Positions 35,540 through 46,815 of a stretch of DNA of 64,000 nucleotides are shown one piece after another. Numbering within the stretch: position 1 is the first letter of the stretch; each line of letters begins with the position of its first letter. The notes under the pieces were generated by a model. It did not search any database. It saw nothing but the letters and a program-made list of their open reading frames with translations, and was not told the DNA's origin. This DNA comes from Glandiceps talaboti (lineage: Eukaryota > Hemichordata > Enteropneusta > Spengelidae), in the NCBI RefSeq assembly GCF_964340395.1, contig NC_135562.1:10507634-10571633 (forward strand), written 5' to 3'. The position numbers were made by a program, and so were the translations under genes.

Positions 35540-38500
35540 GGGTACAATCTGTCTCACAATGATTCACTTCTACATAACAGAACACCATCATACTTACATC
35601 TAATCAAGCCAGACAATACCAACACAGCACACACAGCAGGTACAATCTGTCTTGCAACAATTCATGTGTTCTTGTACATGTACGAAAAGGCATCATACTT
35701 ACATCTAAGGAAGCCAGACAATACCAACAGAAGACATGTTTACATCGTTTACACATCATTTGTGCACAGCCTTCATCTCTTTCTATTGGTACATGACACA
35801 CAGGACAACGTTTGATGACGGCATTCTCATCACTGCTGAAAGGTATGCTGAAACAAAACAAAATAAAATAAAAATTAATATGACAGACATTAACTGTAAC
35901 TTTTGAACATCTCATTTGCAAGAGGGATCCCCTATATAGTGTATGCCCGTAAACAGTGGGATCTCCTTCACAAGTGGGATCCCTTATATATTGTGACCCC
36001 ATCCGTAAACAGTGGGGCCTCCTATACAAATGGGAGCCTCTCTAGAAAGTATGATATTGTAAATAGTGTGATCTCCTACATTGGAATCCCCTATTTAGTG
36101 CGATTTTTACTGTAGGCGATCCCATTGTTTACAGTTTACAGTATCATATATCTGTGTATTGCATGTCAATGAATAGAGAGATCTCTAAAGCACAAATCCT
36201 GGGTGAACACAGAATAAGTTACTGTGATACATCACTTACCCAATGGATTCAATGAATTGAGATCTCTAAAGTACAAATCCAGGGTTAACACAGAATAAGT
36301 TACTGTGATACATCACTTACCCAATGGATTCAATAAATAGAGATCTCTAAAGTACAAATCCAGGGTTAACACGGAATAAGTTACTGTGATACGTCACTTA
36401 CCCAATGGACTCGGACGTTGAATAATGATATGATGTGCCGGCACCACCAGTAGCTTCACTGTCTTTACTGAACTCATCACAGGTTTGATCACTGTGCCAT
36501 TTAGACTTACACAGAGAACAAAAACTAAGTCCACACTGAAATAAATCAAAATAATGACTGGTCAGTAAATCTGTTTTTGATGCACAAAAATAAATTGTTA
36601 TTTTCAGTGTAACTCACTGGTATTCTACCAAAAATCTAAGTGTTTCTTGTCACAGTTTGACAGTATCCCTTGACATACTATACTGGAAGATACGTCATGT
36701 TGGTCAGCCCTGTCATATTAGGCTTCTCAGGTATGGCATGAATGTTGTATCTTACAGAATACTGATATACATGATATACTGTATCATTGCATACCTGTGT
36801 TGGATAAAAGTTTTCTTTAATTCCAAGAAAGCTGTACATGTATCATGTCTATGCCTCTGTAAGCCAAGGCTCAAAATTAGCCTTAGATAACAGCACATAA
36901 GGATTGTATCTCAACAACCAAATTTATGACGTGGTAGTCTGTTAAACCAATGAAAACCAATTGAAAATTGTAGCTCAAACAGTTCACATGGCTTAATTTA
37001 ACTACCAAACCCAAAAGTTATATTTCAGCCCTGTAAGCTTATTATTAACTTTATCGACACAGTTAATTTCAAGAGTGCTACCATGATAACTTTGATCAGC
37101 TTCATATAGATTTTAAACACAGTTCTGCTTTACTACAAGGGGTGGGTGGGTGGGTGGGGGTGGGGTACTTACTGTAGGACAGTGGACTGGTTTAGCTTTG
37201 GCAGTATCCCCTGTACAAACGTGACAGATAGTTTCACAGCCTGCTTCAGGACACCACGTTCTGTTTGGATCTAAATCAACCTCTGCATAAATGACAAATA
37301 GATATCAAAATATTAAATTAATCTAAAAATTGTATATTTCATATTATGGAATAGGGTACGACAATATGCAATATGATATAATCTGGTGTGATTGCTTCTG
37401 GTAGAATTGAAATAACAGCTACATATCAAAATTAATCTAAAAATTTCATATTTCATATTTTGAAATACGATATGCAATATGATATAATCTGGTGTGATTG
37501 CTTCCGGTAGAATTGAAATAACAGCTACATTATCAAAATTAATCTAAAAATTGCATATTTCATATTTTGAAATATGGTATGACGATATGCAATATGATAT
37601 AATCTGATGTGATTGCTTCTGGTAGGATTGAAATACATGTACCAGGTACAGGATTAAAATTAATTAAATGAAAATGTTTGCAGTACAACTGACTTCAAAC
37701 AGATCAAGAACACTGACTGCAAGTCTGAAACCCATAGGTACATGTTGTACAGGTATGATATTACAGCTAAAATGATGTTGGTTTGGTGTTTCACTCCTGG
37801 TGCATTACATTTTTGACATGAAGATACATATGTTTCGACCCTAGACTAACAATAACTGAGACACAATAAACACAGAAGGATCCTTTGCCCAATCAATATT
37901 GAACAGTATTCTTTCACAGTGCAGTAAAAACAGGCTTCTAATGACAACATGACATGGATTTGATGATTTTATTGGCTGCAATTGTTTATTTTCTAACTGA
38001 TAATCAACATATCAACTTGACTACTTCTACACCCCACTGTGCCCAGCACCTATATAATTGTTTCTTTTGTATTAGAAGTTGTCTGAGTGTGGTTATAAAT
38101 GTCATGTTGCATGAGTGAAACACCAAGCCTACATCATTTTAGCTGTAGTTGAGATGTATCATACCACACTTTACATTCAGGCTAATATTGTTTCTATTGT
38201 TTTCATACAACTACGTATAGCAAGATTTGCAATAACAGGGTGTGAATGTCTACTGATCTTCTAGTATCCAAATGCTAAACTATCAGAAATTACCATAGTA
38301 TGAACTTTAATATTAGAATTAGAGAAACGGTGTTATCAATACGATATAATGTCAATCATATTCTGCTATGAACCAACAGTTGAAACACTGTTGCAAGAAA
38401 ATAGTTCCAAATTGCAAATGAAAACCACGGTATAGTGAACACTAAATGCTGAATAAAGGGTTATCCCAAAACATCACCTTTTTATTGAACTTCTACGGAC

Positions 38501-41500
38501 CAAGGACATTTGATATCACCAAATTCTTACTATGAAATCAAAGATCATCAGAACATAGAAATATGTCCACACCAACATGACAACAGCTTTTTATTGTTCT
38601 CCCACATATTTTTATCATAATACGATGTTTTCCAGCTTCTAGTTTCATTATCCTTTTTTATCTACTTGCTTTCATTTTAGGCCAGCTAGCAGTTTTCATC
38701 TTTTACTTGTATATTTTAGAGCATCACTTAATATAAGTTTTTTTGTAACTTTTTATTCATTATTTGTCCGTGTTTTTCTGTTAGTTTTTAGTATCCTGAT
38801 GAAGGCTCCAGTGTGACGCTGAAACATTGAAATGAAGATCTTAACAGTAGAAGTCGTGTCTTGTTTTCTTACAAACCCATGAAAACTACATTTTTAAAAA
38901 AAAAATATTTTCTGTAACAACTTACCTAATTGTGTCTTGTACTTTAAATATTTTTCATATGTATCTTTATCAACCAATTGTTTAATCTGAAAAGTAAAAT
39001 TATGAAAATTTCAGACTATTTCAAAAGTTTTCTGTTATAGAGTTCTACAGTTTGGTAGTCAATAGGTCTGTGTCATGGCACCCTCACACATTGACCAACC
39101 TGTAAATGTCAAGACCGTTGAAGATGGAGGGGCACAACATATCTTACAGTCAAGGTCATCAATAGTACTGCAATATTTTTCTGACATCAGAGGGCGCCCT
39201 TTGGAAATACTTACCCACTCTTAAACTATTGAACACTAGAGGGCAGTCATCTGCTTGCAGGCATCACAGAAAATTTCCTTGTCATAATTTTTTTTACAAT
39301 TTACTCAAGCATAATTTGAACCTACTTTTGGTAAACAGATAAAGTTAATTTTTTAAGCTTCATTAATATATCATCCCTTTTAGGTGATTAAGGTTGGGTT
39401 GATTTCATGTGAAATACAAGAGACTGTTCACAAAGTAAACTTAAACATGTACAAGAACTGACTTTGAAATATTTTACTTTTCATAAATGTGTTTAATATT
39501 AAATTCTAAACTATTTTAAATGACAATAAACACAAAACTAACTTTTGATAACACACATATGAATAATAACAATATGTGTTACAAAGTCATCACACAACTT
39601 CACAAGGTTGTTTTGTTTATAACAAATATTTGATGGCCAGCCAACGAGGTCAAGTGGTACAGGGTAACTATTTTCACGATCTTCTGTATAACCCTGGACT
39701 TTGCATCCAGGTATTGTTGTATAGATATACTATTCTGTTCACAAATGTTATTCTAAATGCCTTTCCCCCCAAACACAGATCAACATTTTTCAACTATCAA
39801 GGTGAGCTAAGATATTGAAACATTGGCAGATTTTTGTTCAAAATTCCTCAAAGTTGATGTCACATTTGAAATCATGTACATGCCAACTTTAGGTTATTGG
39901 CTAACAATGACACCATATTTGTGTAGTTGTGTTGAATTAAAGTGGCCATATGGATGAGAATTGGGTATTTATTTTTGGACTTTTAATTTTAAAGAAAAAT
40001 TTTTTTATCATGGCTTCCTACTTGAAAAGATCAGTGTGAAACAACATATGCCAAGTCCTCAATAAATTGCAAAACACTAATAAATGTGTAAAAAGTTTGT
40101 TATTTTACTGTGATAGAATTATTTTATAAATCAAAAATCAAAAATAAATACCCCAATCCTCATCCATATGGAAAAGTACGATAACAATTCCTTAAAGGCC
40201 CATGATTCAGTTCCTGCATTAGCATTATCTTATCTGTGGAGCTCCAAGGGATGGAGCCGTAAGGAATACAAACATGTATGACTGATGTTTTATTTGGAAC
40301 CAACTATTTCCTACGTGTATAGCTCCACCAAATAACTACAAGTCACATTTAAATTTCAATTCTCATTCAAGCTGATAGTACTGTAACAAGACCTTGAATC
40401 TGTGTGCGGAATGTTATCAAACAAAGCCAAGGATGGCGGTATCTTTGGCTTGAGTGTAAGCACCCTCAATGCACCTTTAGTCATCTAACATCAACAGATA
40501 GCCGAACGGTCTAGCAGCTAGACTAGGCCTTCAACTCAAAGGGCATAAGGCCGAAAAAAGAAAGAATTGTTTCTGGTCAGCGCACTCATCACTTAAATAC
40601 CCTCGCATCGGTCTTTTTTTTTGTGTTTGTCCAGCCCATGCAGTCTGCAGGTCTGTGGGGAAACACAAAAATAACCCTCCCTACTTCAGTAAAGACAACT
40701 GCAGAGCCAATCAAGAACAAGCAAATGACATCTGCCCCACATACACACCTGCTCTAAAATAGTAAATAAAAAAGAACAGTAACTGCCATAGATAGTAGAC
40801 TATTTAAGTGACAGGTTTCTTGAGAATAGAAAAAAAAAAAAAAAAATCCACATCATCACAAACTGACAAACTGTCCTGACCAGAAACAATTCTGTTTTTT
40901 CTTCTTTTTGGCCTAAAAATATAAACAAAATTTAAGCACTTACTTCATTCTTGTCTATCTTGCCTTGTTCTTTACACATTGCATCAGGACAAGTGATCAT
41001 TGCCACTGAACCTTCTTTGATTAAGAGGGATAAGTACTGCTTTAAACACTGAGGGGAAAAAAAAGACAAAACACTGCCAATGGCATCGAAGCACAGATGA
41101 CACATAACACAAGGTGAATGAACTACATCAAAAACTACTGTGAGGGATGGTTTTCAACAACAACAGTATGAACATGGTTTGAAGCTGAACTTATTCAATA
41201 TAAGGATTTCCCTGGAAAGTCACTACACTGGTAAAACTTGTCTAAAAGAATGTGTGAGACAAATAAACATTATATGGACAATAGCGAACTTGCAATCCAG
41301 ACTGAGCATGCTCAGATGCAAAGGAAAGGACATGGGATTATCTGTGGTTATCGTAATACCTAATCTAGAGCTACCGATAAAATAAACCTCCCACAATTGT
41401 CAGGGTAACTATGAATTGAGTATTTGTGGTTACAAACAATGTATTAACATTGTTTACGATACTAATTGACTACAATGAAGTATTCATTATCACACTTCCC

Positions 41501-42270
41501 ATGATGCAACATTCAACATGGCGGGTTTGCAAGTTCCCTATTGGGATACAGTCCATACTGAGTTACAAGTTTGTATCAAATTGCATAGTTTTACAATACA
41601 ATGTGTAATGAATTGTATACAAAGTTACATTACTATGAAACAAGTTATGTACCAATTTACAATGCAATGCAACAAACTGTATACAAAGTTACAATACTAT
41701 CCATCAAATTGTACACAAAGTTGTAATATTATACAACAAATTGTCTACAAAGTTACAATATTATGCAACAATTTGTCGACAAAGTTACAATATTATACAA
41801 TAAATTGTATACAAAGTTATAATGTTATACAACAAATTGTCTACAAAGTTATAATATTATGCAACAATTTGTCTACAACGTTACAATATTATACAACATA
41901 TTGCATACAAAGTTATATTATGCAACAAATTGTCTACAAAGTTACAATATTATACAACAATATGTCTACAAAGTTACATTATACAACAAATTGTATACAA
42001 AAGTTACAATACTATGTAACACATTGTCTACGTTACAATACTGTCATGTAACAAACTATACAATGTTACAATATTGCAACAAATTGCATACAATACAATA
42101 TGTGTAACAAATTATAATAAAAAGTTACATTGACTTACCATAATGCAATATATACAAGAACATTGTTGCATTGGATGCATATCTTGTAGCGGATGTTCTA
42201 GTAGGCACAATTTACAAGAAATTAGGGGGTCAACAGCTAAATCTGTACAACCACTACCAGTTGATGCCAT
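33730..42270 (-). CDS. RNF144A/B-like: RNF144-like RBR E3 ubiquitin-protein ligase, 8 coding exons
   Basis: Exons (minus strand, 5' to 3'): 42139-42270, 40944-41048, 38926-38986, 37173-37282, 36402-36535, 35703-35847, 34359-34448, 33730-33879. All introns are GT-AG and phases agree throughout, giving 308 residues and a stop (human RNF144A has 292). RING1 starts DPLISCKLC (residues 14-22); [13 protein letters not shown] and [11 protein letters not shown] follow; the IBR has [15 protein letters not shown] and [14 protein letters not shown]2 is [20 protein letters not shown], with C208 at the catalytic position; HCWYC-type ligands follow in [12 protein letters not shown]. Next come [13 protein letters not shown] and [12 protein letters not shown], then one membrane segment (about 260-288, [20 protein letters not shown]) and a Cys/Asp-rich tail. 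Known: RBR ligases pass ubiquitin from E2 to the RING2 cysteine and then to substrate; RNF144 proteins sit in internal membranes or the plasma membrane through the tail helix. An acceptor (TTACTAG) just before the ATG, whose context ACCATGG is ideal, implies an upstream non-coding exon. Orthology to A or B is not resolved. Confidence 0.95.
33925..34308. repeat. Tandem duplication, about 192 bp x 2, in an RNF144 intron
   Basis: Two close copies running from GAAAGTTTTTTTGTTAGATAC, through CACCTGTGGGTAAATATAT, to GGCATGGGA(A/C)C.CACACATCC, in the last intron of the gene. Confidence 0.95.
34950..35702 (-). repeat. Tandem array containing copies of an RNF144 splice donor and exon end
   Basis: The real donor of the RING2 exon reads ACTTACATCTAAGGAAGCC on the + strand (35697 onward). 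Downstream in the intron the same block recurs, with about 27 exon bases: near 35592, 35452 and 35316 (near-exact), and near 35216, 35096 and 34950 (decayed). Copies are spaced 100-140 bp and joined by GAGTGGGTACAATCTGTCT; two include (AC)n runs at 35349-35394 and 35485-35535. The copies end in donor-like GTAAGTATG on the minus strand, but lack an acceptor and the rest of the exon. Confidence 0.85.
36180..36401 (-). repeat. 81 bp tandem repeat containing a duplicated RNF144 splice donor
   Basis: Period exactly 81 bp: the ACTTAC donor complement occurs at 36396-36401 (real exon end), 36315-36320 and 36234-36239, each followed by CCAATGGA. The units also share CAGAATAAGTTACTGTGATA. Use of a downstream donor would meet a TAA immediately in frame (GGG TAA). 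Confidence 0.95.
37295..37640. repeat. Tandem repeat, about 120 bp x 3, in an RNF144 intron
   Basis: Three copies with AATCTAAAAATT, CATATTTCATATT, ATATGCAATATGATATAATC and TGTGATTGCTTC(T/C)GGTAG. Confidence 0.9.
37762..38147. mobile_element. MITE with ACAGCTAAAATGATGT ends, 386 bp
   Basis: Left end ACAGCTAAAATGATGTTGGT then TTGGTGTTTCACTC; right end is its inverse (GAGTGAAACACCAAGCCTAC then ATCATTTTAGCTGT). The ends are about 35 bp and nearly perfect. No coding frame. It lies inside an RNF144 intron. Confidence 0.9.
38148..38925. other. Intron sequence, no further exon seen
   Basis: Contains CCTGATGAAGGCTCCAGTGT followed by GACGCTGAAAC near 38795, a phrase like those near the 3' ends of some retroelements, but no reverse transcriptase frame is present. 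Confidence 0.3.
38987..40546. other. RNF144 intron, nothing further recognised
   Basis: Intron between the exons at 40944-41048 and 38926-38986. Two GAGGGCGCCC/AGAGGGCAG words near 39190 and 39238 resemble motifs seen in MITEs here. Near 40501 AGCCGAACGGTCTAGCAGC looks weakly tRNA-like but has no B box. Confidence 0.4.
40547..40919. mobile_element. MITE with AGGCC...AATTGTTTCTGGTCAG ends, about 373 bp
   Basis: Left end AAGGCCGAAAAAAGAAAGAA then TTGTTTCTGGTCAG; right end GTCCTGACCAGAAACAATTC then a T-rich run and TTTTTGGCCT, its inverse. No coding frame. It ends 25 bp before the exon at 40944. Confidence 0.9.
41285..41553 (+). mobile_element. MITE, TAGGNNACTTGC family, copy 2
   Basis: Reverse-complement match to 11483-11737, with ends GCGAACTTGCAATCCAGA and GGCGGGTTTGCAAGTTCCCT. 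It carries CCCATGATGCAACATTCAAC next to ATGGCGG and lies in the first coding intron of the RNF144-like gene. Confidence 0.85.
41555..42118. repeat. 33 bp satellite-like array, about 16 copies
   Basis: Consensus TACAAAGTTACAATATTATA then CAACAAATTGT, ending about 20 bp from the donor of the first coding exon of the RNF144-like gene. The 177-codon + strand frame across it is an artefact. Confidence 0.97.
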
Positions 42271-42620
42271 GGTTACGGTATTCTAGTAACAAGAACAAAG
42301 GTAGTGTCTATTAGCCACTATTTCTGAAAACAGAGAGATGCAAGGCTAAATTCAAGCAACAAGTCAGTCATTCTCATGGTTACAGTATCCTGCAACACGA
42401 ACAAACTGCCAATTAAAATTATGATATGGTAGCGAAATGGGACAAATTGAATAGCTAAAATTCTATGTCATCAACTGTTTTATGATCTATGATCCACTTC
42501 AACAAACACATGATTACATCATTTCTACAGTTTTGAATATTATACTAGAGGAAAGCTAGTAAGACTTGCAGCATCTTCAACATTAAATCACAACCCACAT
42601 AGTGTGCCCTCTAATGATAG
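42271..42620. other. RNF144 upstream intron with copy of the start-codon boundary
   Basis: The block spanning the acceptor and ATG (CATGGTTACGGTATTCTAGT then AACAAGAACAAAG at 42268-42300) recurs as CATGGTTACAGTATCCTGCA then ACACGAACAAAC near 42375-42407. On the minus strand the second copy also has an acceptor (GTTGCAG) and an ATG. Confidence 0.6.
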
Positions 42621-42766
42621 CCAAATTTTGTTGTACTGGGTCGAAATGATAAAAACTGGCATTTTGTACTGGGTTGAAATGATAAAAACTGGCATTTTGT
42701 ACTGGGTGAAATGATAAAAACTGGCATGTTGTACTGGGTGAAATGATAAAAACTGGCATTTCTTGT
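42621..42766. repeat. Minisatellite, 37-39 bp x 4
   Basis: TTGTACTGGGT(TC)GAAATGA then TAAAAACTGGCAT repeated. Confidence 0.95.
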
Positions 42767-43117
42767 GAGTCACCACATCATAGTAAGAAATATAGGGAAC
42801 ATCAAATTTTGGTGTGTCACTAGAAATTGTGTGCACTGGTGGGTGCACTGGTCACAACTTTACGGGGGAACCTTGGTGCACGACTGGTGACGTACAAAAT
42901 GGCCTTCTTGAATACCTCTCCCATACAGAAAAGGTTACTTTGAGTCATTAATGTCGTGACAAGGGTTCTAGAAACCATGGTAACAATAAAGCGATTAATC
43001 CTATACGTAATTGCAGAAGCTCAGCTCAACTTGTGATTTAGGTTTATAAGTCGAAATGAGAGTGAATAATCCACTCAATGTAACCAAAAGTACATTATCA
43101 GTTTAAAATGCATACAA

Positions 43118-43204
43118 GCCAGGAGAACTGTCTCAATGTTTATTGTATCTCAAGAAGTTCTCCACATTTCTTGAGACAGTAACATGAGACAATTCTCTGG
43201 GCTA
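43118..43204. other. Imperfect hairpin, about 87 bp
   Basis: GCCAGGAGAACTGTCTCAAT then ATTGTATCTCAAGAAGT pairs with ACTTCTTGAGACAG.-type sequence and GAGACAATTCTCTGGGC on the other arm. Arms are about 36 bp with mismatches and the loop is about 10 bp. It could be a small foldback element or an RNA hairpin. Confidence 0.6.
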
Positions 43205-43274
43205 AATGTAAGCAAGGGATGGCTGATAGTTAACTATCTGTGCTAACTACAACAAAGAATGTACAGGGCTTGAA

Positions 43275-43550
43275 ATTAACTTTTTTCTTTGGTAGTCCTA
43301 GTGGGCTACCAATTTCTGAAATTGGTAGCCCAATGATTGTGACCCGTAGTCCTATATTCCTGAACTGAAAACAGATTTCCTCTATTTCGAAATATGTGCA
43401 TTATTAAAATACTTTCATGTCCATAAATCTTCCATCTTCATCACATAATCAGTGGTAGTCTGAATGGGCTACCAACTGCAAATTATGGTAGCCACATGAC
43501 AAAAGTTGGTAGTCTGTGGGCATGGGACTACTGTTACTTTCGAGCTCTCA
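43275..43550. mobile_element. Repeat element with GGGCTACCAA palindromes
   Basis: A near-perfect palindrome at 43312-43338 (GGCTACCAATTTC/GAAATTGGTAGCC). Related pieces follow at about 43455-43478 (GGTAGTCTGAATGGGCTACC), 43485 (TGGTAGCC) and 43505 (TTGGTAGTCTGTGGGCATGG). This looks like a dispersed element built from inverted GGTAGTCC..GGGCTACCAA modules. The family is not known to me. Confidence 0.6.
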
Positions 43551-43719
43551 TGTACACATGACATTTCCTGTTTTAGTGGTGAAAATGTCTAGCGGAATTT
43601 GTAGGTGCACAGGGCCAAGAAGAAGCAGTGACTAGAGCTGTGGGTACATTTTTGACCTACACTAGAAAATGGCCCATGCTTCATACAGGATAGTATACAT
43701 GATATTTTGTTGGGTAAAA

Positions 43720-44095
43720 ACTAGTATATGACATGACCACATTCAAATTGCTTGAGTAGTGCTCAGGCTTCATCGACAGCGACAAATCTCGCAATTTTCA
43801 TGTATTGTGAACATAACTTCACTTATATTTGCCTAATCCATTCATCCGAATCGGAAAATACCCCGGGACAAAACTGCCACTTAGTATGATATGGCATATG
43901 GCATGGTCGACCACAAATCGAATAAGTCAAATCGCGTCATACGAGTAGTGCTCAACAGGTTTCATCGCCGGCGGACAGTGACGAATCCCACAAATTTCAT
44001 GTAGAACTGTTTGTGGACATACATGTAGCGCCACTAATATTTTTTAATTCATTCCACCAAATCAGAAAATATCCCCCAGACAAAACTCACGCTTA
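43720..44095. repeat. Diverged tandem duplication, about 185 bp x 2
   Basis: Both copies contain GAGTAGTGCTCA.., TTCATCG.C, CGA(A/C)(A/T)C(T/C)C.CAA.TTTCATGTA, ATTCAT.C..AATC.GAAAAT and ACAAAACT in order. The copies are about 70% alike by eye. Confidence 0.8.
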
Positions 44096-44224
44096 GTAAC
44101 AGATATACTTGTACTTACATTCTCAACAAAGCAATGATGGCATACAGCATCAGCACACTGATAGAATGAGTGGGGAGTTCAACTTACTACTTACAAACTG
44201 TCCCTCACACAAATAACAGATCAT

Positions 44225-44445
44225 TGATGCGATTATATAGTATAGTCAGTGTAGTTGCTATAGTTACAGAGATGTAGAACCAACTCTTGGATATTTTATA
44301 AAGGTCAGTGTAGTTGTTATAGTTACAGAGATGCAGAACAAACGGCCTTGGATATTTGCTGTGGTCAGTGTTGTTGCTATTCTTGCAGACATGCCAAACA
44401 AATTGTCTTAATTGTTTACTGCGATCAATACAGTTGCTAGAGGTT
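44225..44445. repeat. Minisatellite, about 65 bp x 3-4
   Basis: Units with GGTCAGTGTAGTTGTTATAG then TTACAGAGATGCAGAACAAA; later units more diverged. Confidence 0.85.
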
Positions 44446-45449
44446 TTATAACCCTGGATGTTGACATGTATAACATTGTAACATACCAATCTGGACTTCT
44501 TCAAAAAAACAGGAAATCACCCACCACGCAAACACCATTCAACACGTTTTGACCTTTGTTAATTGAATACCAAGGAAACACCTAAATCATATTGTGACCT
44601 TATACATTCATGTGTACATGTATATAGTGAACTGTGAATGTCAAATCAGATTTCGTAGTAGTTATCACATAAATTGACACTTGTAGATACAACAACAGTT
44701 TATTTGTACTGATTAGAACACATTATCCGACCGCTAACAAAACTTCTTAGAGTCCAAGGAAGTATTCTTATACTATACATGTATATGTAGTGTTGTGCTA
44801 TTTGTGGCATCAAATCTCAATTTTTCTTCTGTGTTTGTACTTTTTTTCATTCCGATGTTTAACTGGAAGCAAAGCTACAATTCCTGCATTAAACGTAAAC
44901 GTAAATAGATGGAAGCCATTCAGATCTGAATCGCAAAGTTGGGTGATAGAGGGACAGTGCGTACACTGATAATTAATGCATATACACGTAGTTTCATGTA
45001 AAGAAAATCGAAATGATAGCATGAGAAAGTTATATTTTGAGAGACCTGTCCCAAAACCATTCATACACCATTTTCCCATGATATGTCATTAGAATTATAA
45101 GCTGATATTGATGGGTACGAAACAACGTGAACCGCAATATGTTATCGTCTTTATAAAATATTTTGTTGCCCGACTAAAATGTTATTAATGTCGGTATTCA
45201 GTCAAACATTACAAATTTGAAGAAAAAAACACACAAAATCGTTTGATATATGACAATTTTTTTTCATCTTTTCTGCAGAGTAGTCATGTGTTTGAGAGAA
45301 TCAGATTAACTGACGTCAAAATTAACATCAATGTCACAAGTTGCGTGTATTGAATCAGTCTAAGCACCATGTATGGAAGTATCATTGTGAGCTTTGTACT
45401 TCCAGAGTATGGCTTCATAGTATTAGGATATGTTTGTCAAAAACTAAGG
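44446..45449. other. Non-coding, nothing recognised
   Basis: No supported exon. TTTATT on the + strand near 44701 would read AATAAA on the minus strand. Confidence 0.35.
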
Positions 45450-45825
45450 GTCAGTCGGTCAATTAAAAAAAAAAATCATCTTCTTCATCTTTCTCTGCAA
45501 CTCCTTTTCTTCCTCTCTAGCTTCTTTTTATTGGATTCCTGGTAACAAACCCTTTCCCAGCTTTTCTACACAATTGGCATGTTCTTAGACCCCCTACAAA
45601 TGTACTTGAATAACTTCCATCATGAAAAAATGCTTTGTTTGTGTGTCAGCTATCGCCACCATGACTGTAGATGACACTGACAGTCTAGACACTTGCTTAG
45701 AGGGCGCTGTTCCACAAAATTTTATGGGCGGGTGCAAATAAAAACATTTTTTTATTTTGATGTCGGAGCTGAAAATTTGGGTTGGGTGGGTAATGAGAAA
45801 CAGAAAAAAAAAGGGCCACCCTTAC
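45450..45825. mobile_element. MITE, AGGGTGACC family, copy 1
   Basis: Matches 53068-53516: ATCATCTTC, TTCTTTTTATTGGATTCCTG, TTGAATAACTTCC, ATCGCCACCATGACTGTAGA, GAGGGCGCTG.TCCACAAAA, TTTTATTTTGATGT and GGTAATGAGAAACAGAAAAA in order. The right end is GGCCACCCTTA; the left end is AAGGGTCAG-like and eroded. Confidence 0.85.
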
Positions 45826-46815
45826 GCACATATACAGTCTTGACTGATGTAAACAGTTCACACTTTTATATAATATCTCAGAATAATATCTAATCATCTA
45901 CAATTACACTTCATGACAATTCTTAGACATAAATCATGTTTTTTAATCTAGTTTTTAAATATATTTATCAGAATTTCCTGACACCATTATTCTGGGTACC
46001 ACATAAATATCTTTAAAAACACAACATTTATCATAATAATACATTCTCTAGATAAGAAAAATTACATTCGTGACTACTTACATAAACTTCATCAAAAAAA
46101 TACAATATCAATCACTCAATATATCAACGAAAATAGAAACATAATTACTAAAAATCATTCCCAAATGTAAACATACAGATAACTGTGCAAATTGATGATA
46201 ATTCACTCTGTATTTGGGAATCTAATAAGAATTATTGACATACAGTGACTGATGCAGTAATTTCATGTAAACGTTTTAAAAATTACATGTTGTATTTGTT
46301 CAATTATGTCTTATGTATGCAGCCATCCAAATTCCACTGAAAATCAGTATTTTAATTACTTGTTTAACCCCTTCAATACTGAAAACATTCCCGCCAAAAT
46401 TGTTTGGACAAAATTCTTGTTTTATGTAAGTTTTTGGCATATATCAACTTCATTTTAGACTGGAATTAAAGAAATATTACTTCCTAATAGAGTAATATTA
46501 TTGTAATTATGAAAATATTCATATAAATTGGGTCCCCATATTATTTAAAACTCGTATCTAATCATGAAAGGGTTAATTACATTACCTACATGTCTAAAGT
46601 TTCAAACGAGAGTAATCAATGGTAGATTAAACTCCGTGATTGATAGCTTAATTACAATGCAGGGTGTCTTTTACTTCAATAAATTGGTCTGCACAGTAAT
46701 AGTCAATATTAATCAGTCGGTGGGCAAATAGAAAAACCACATGAACAGACCAATTGTCCATGCAATGAAGTATCCATACATGCAACCTAGTTTGTATATT
46801 TAAATATTGTACCCG
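45826..46815. other. Non-coding, nothing recognised
   Basis: Very AT-rich. No supported exon. Confidence 0.35.

Noticed and set aside
35604-36029. 141-codon minus-strand frame as an independent gene
   Set aside because: Only its central part (35703-35847) is coding, as the RING2 exon of the RNF144-like gene; the rest is intron read-through and donor-repeat sequence.
38795-38830. CTGATGA...GAAAC as a hammerhead ribozyme or Penelope 3' end
   Set aside because: The core words are there, but I could not pair a convincing stem II or closing stems, and no reverse transcriptase or GIY-YIG frame is near.
40500-40546. Possible tRNA (AGCCGAACGGTCTAGCAGC)
   Set aside because: No B box or acceptor stem pairing found downstream.
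41518-42051. 177-codon + strand frame
   Set aside because: It is the translation of the 33 bp satellite-like array inside an intron of the minus-strand RNF144-like gene.
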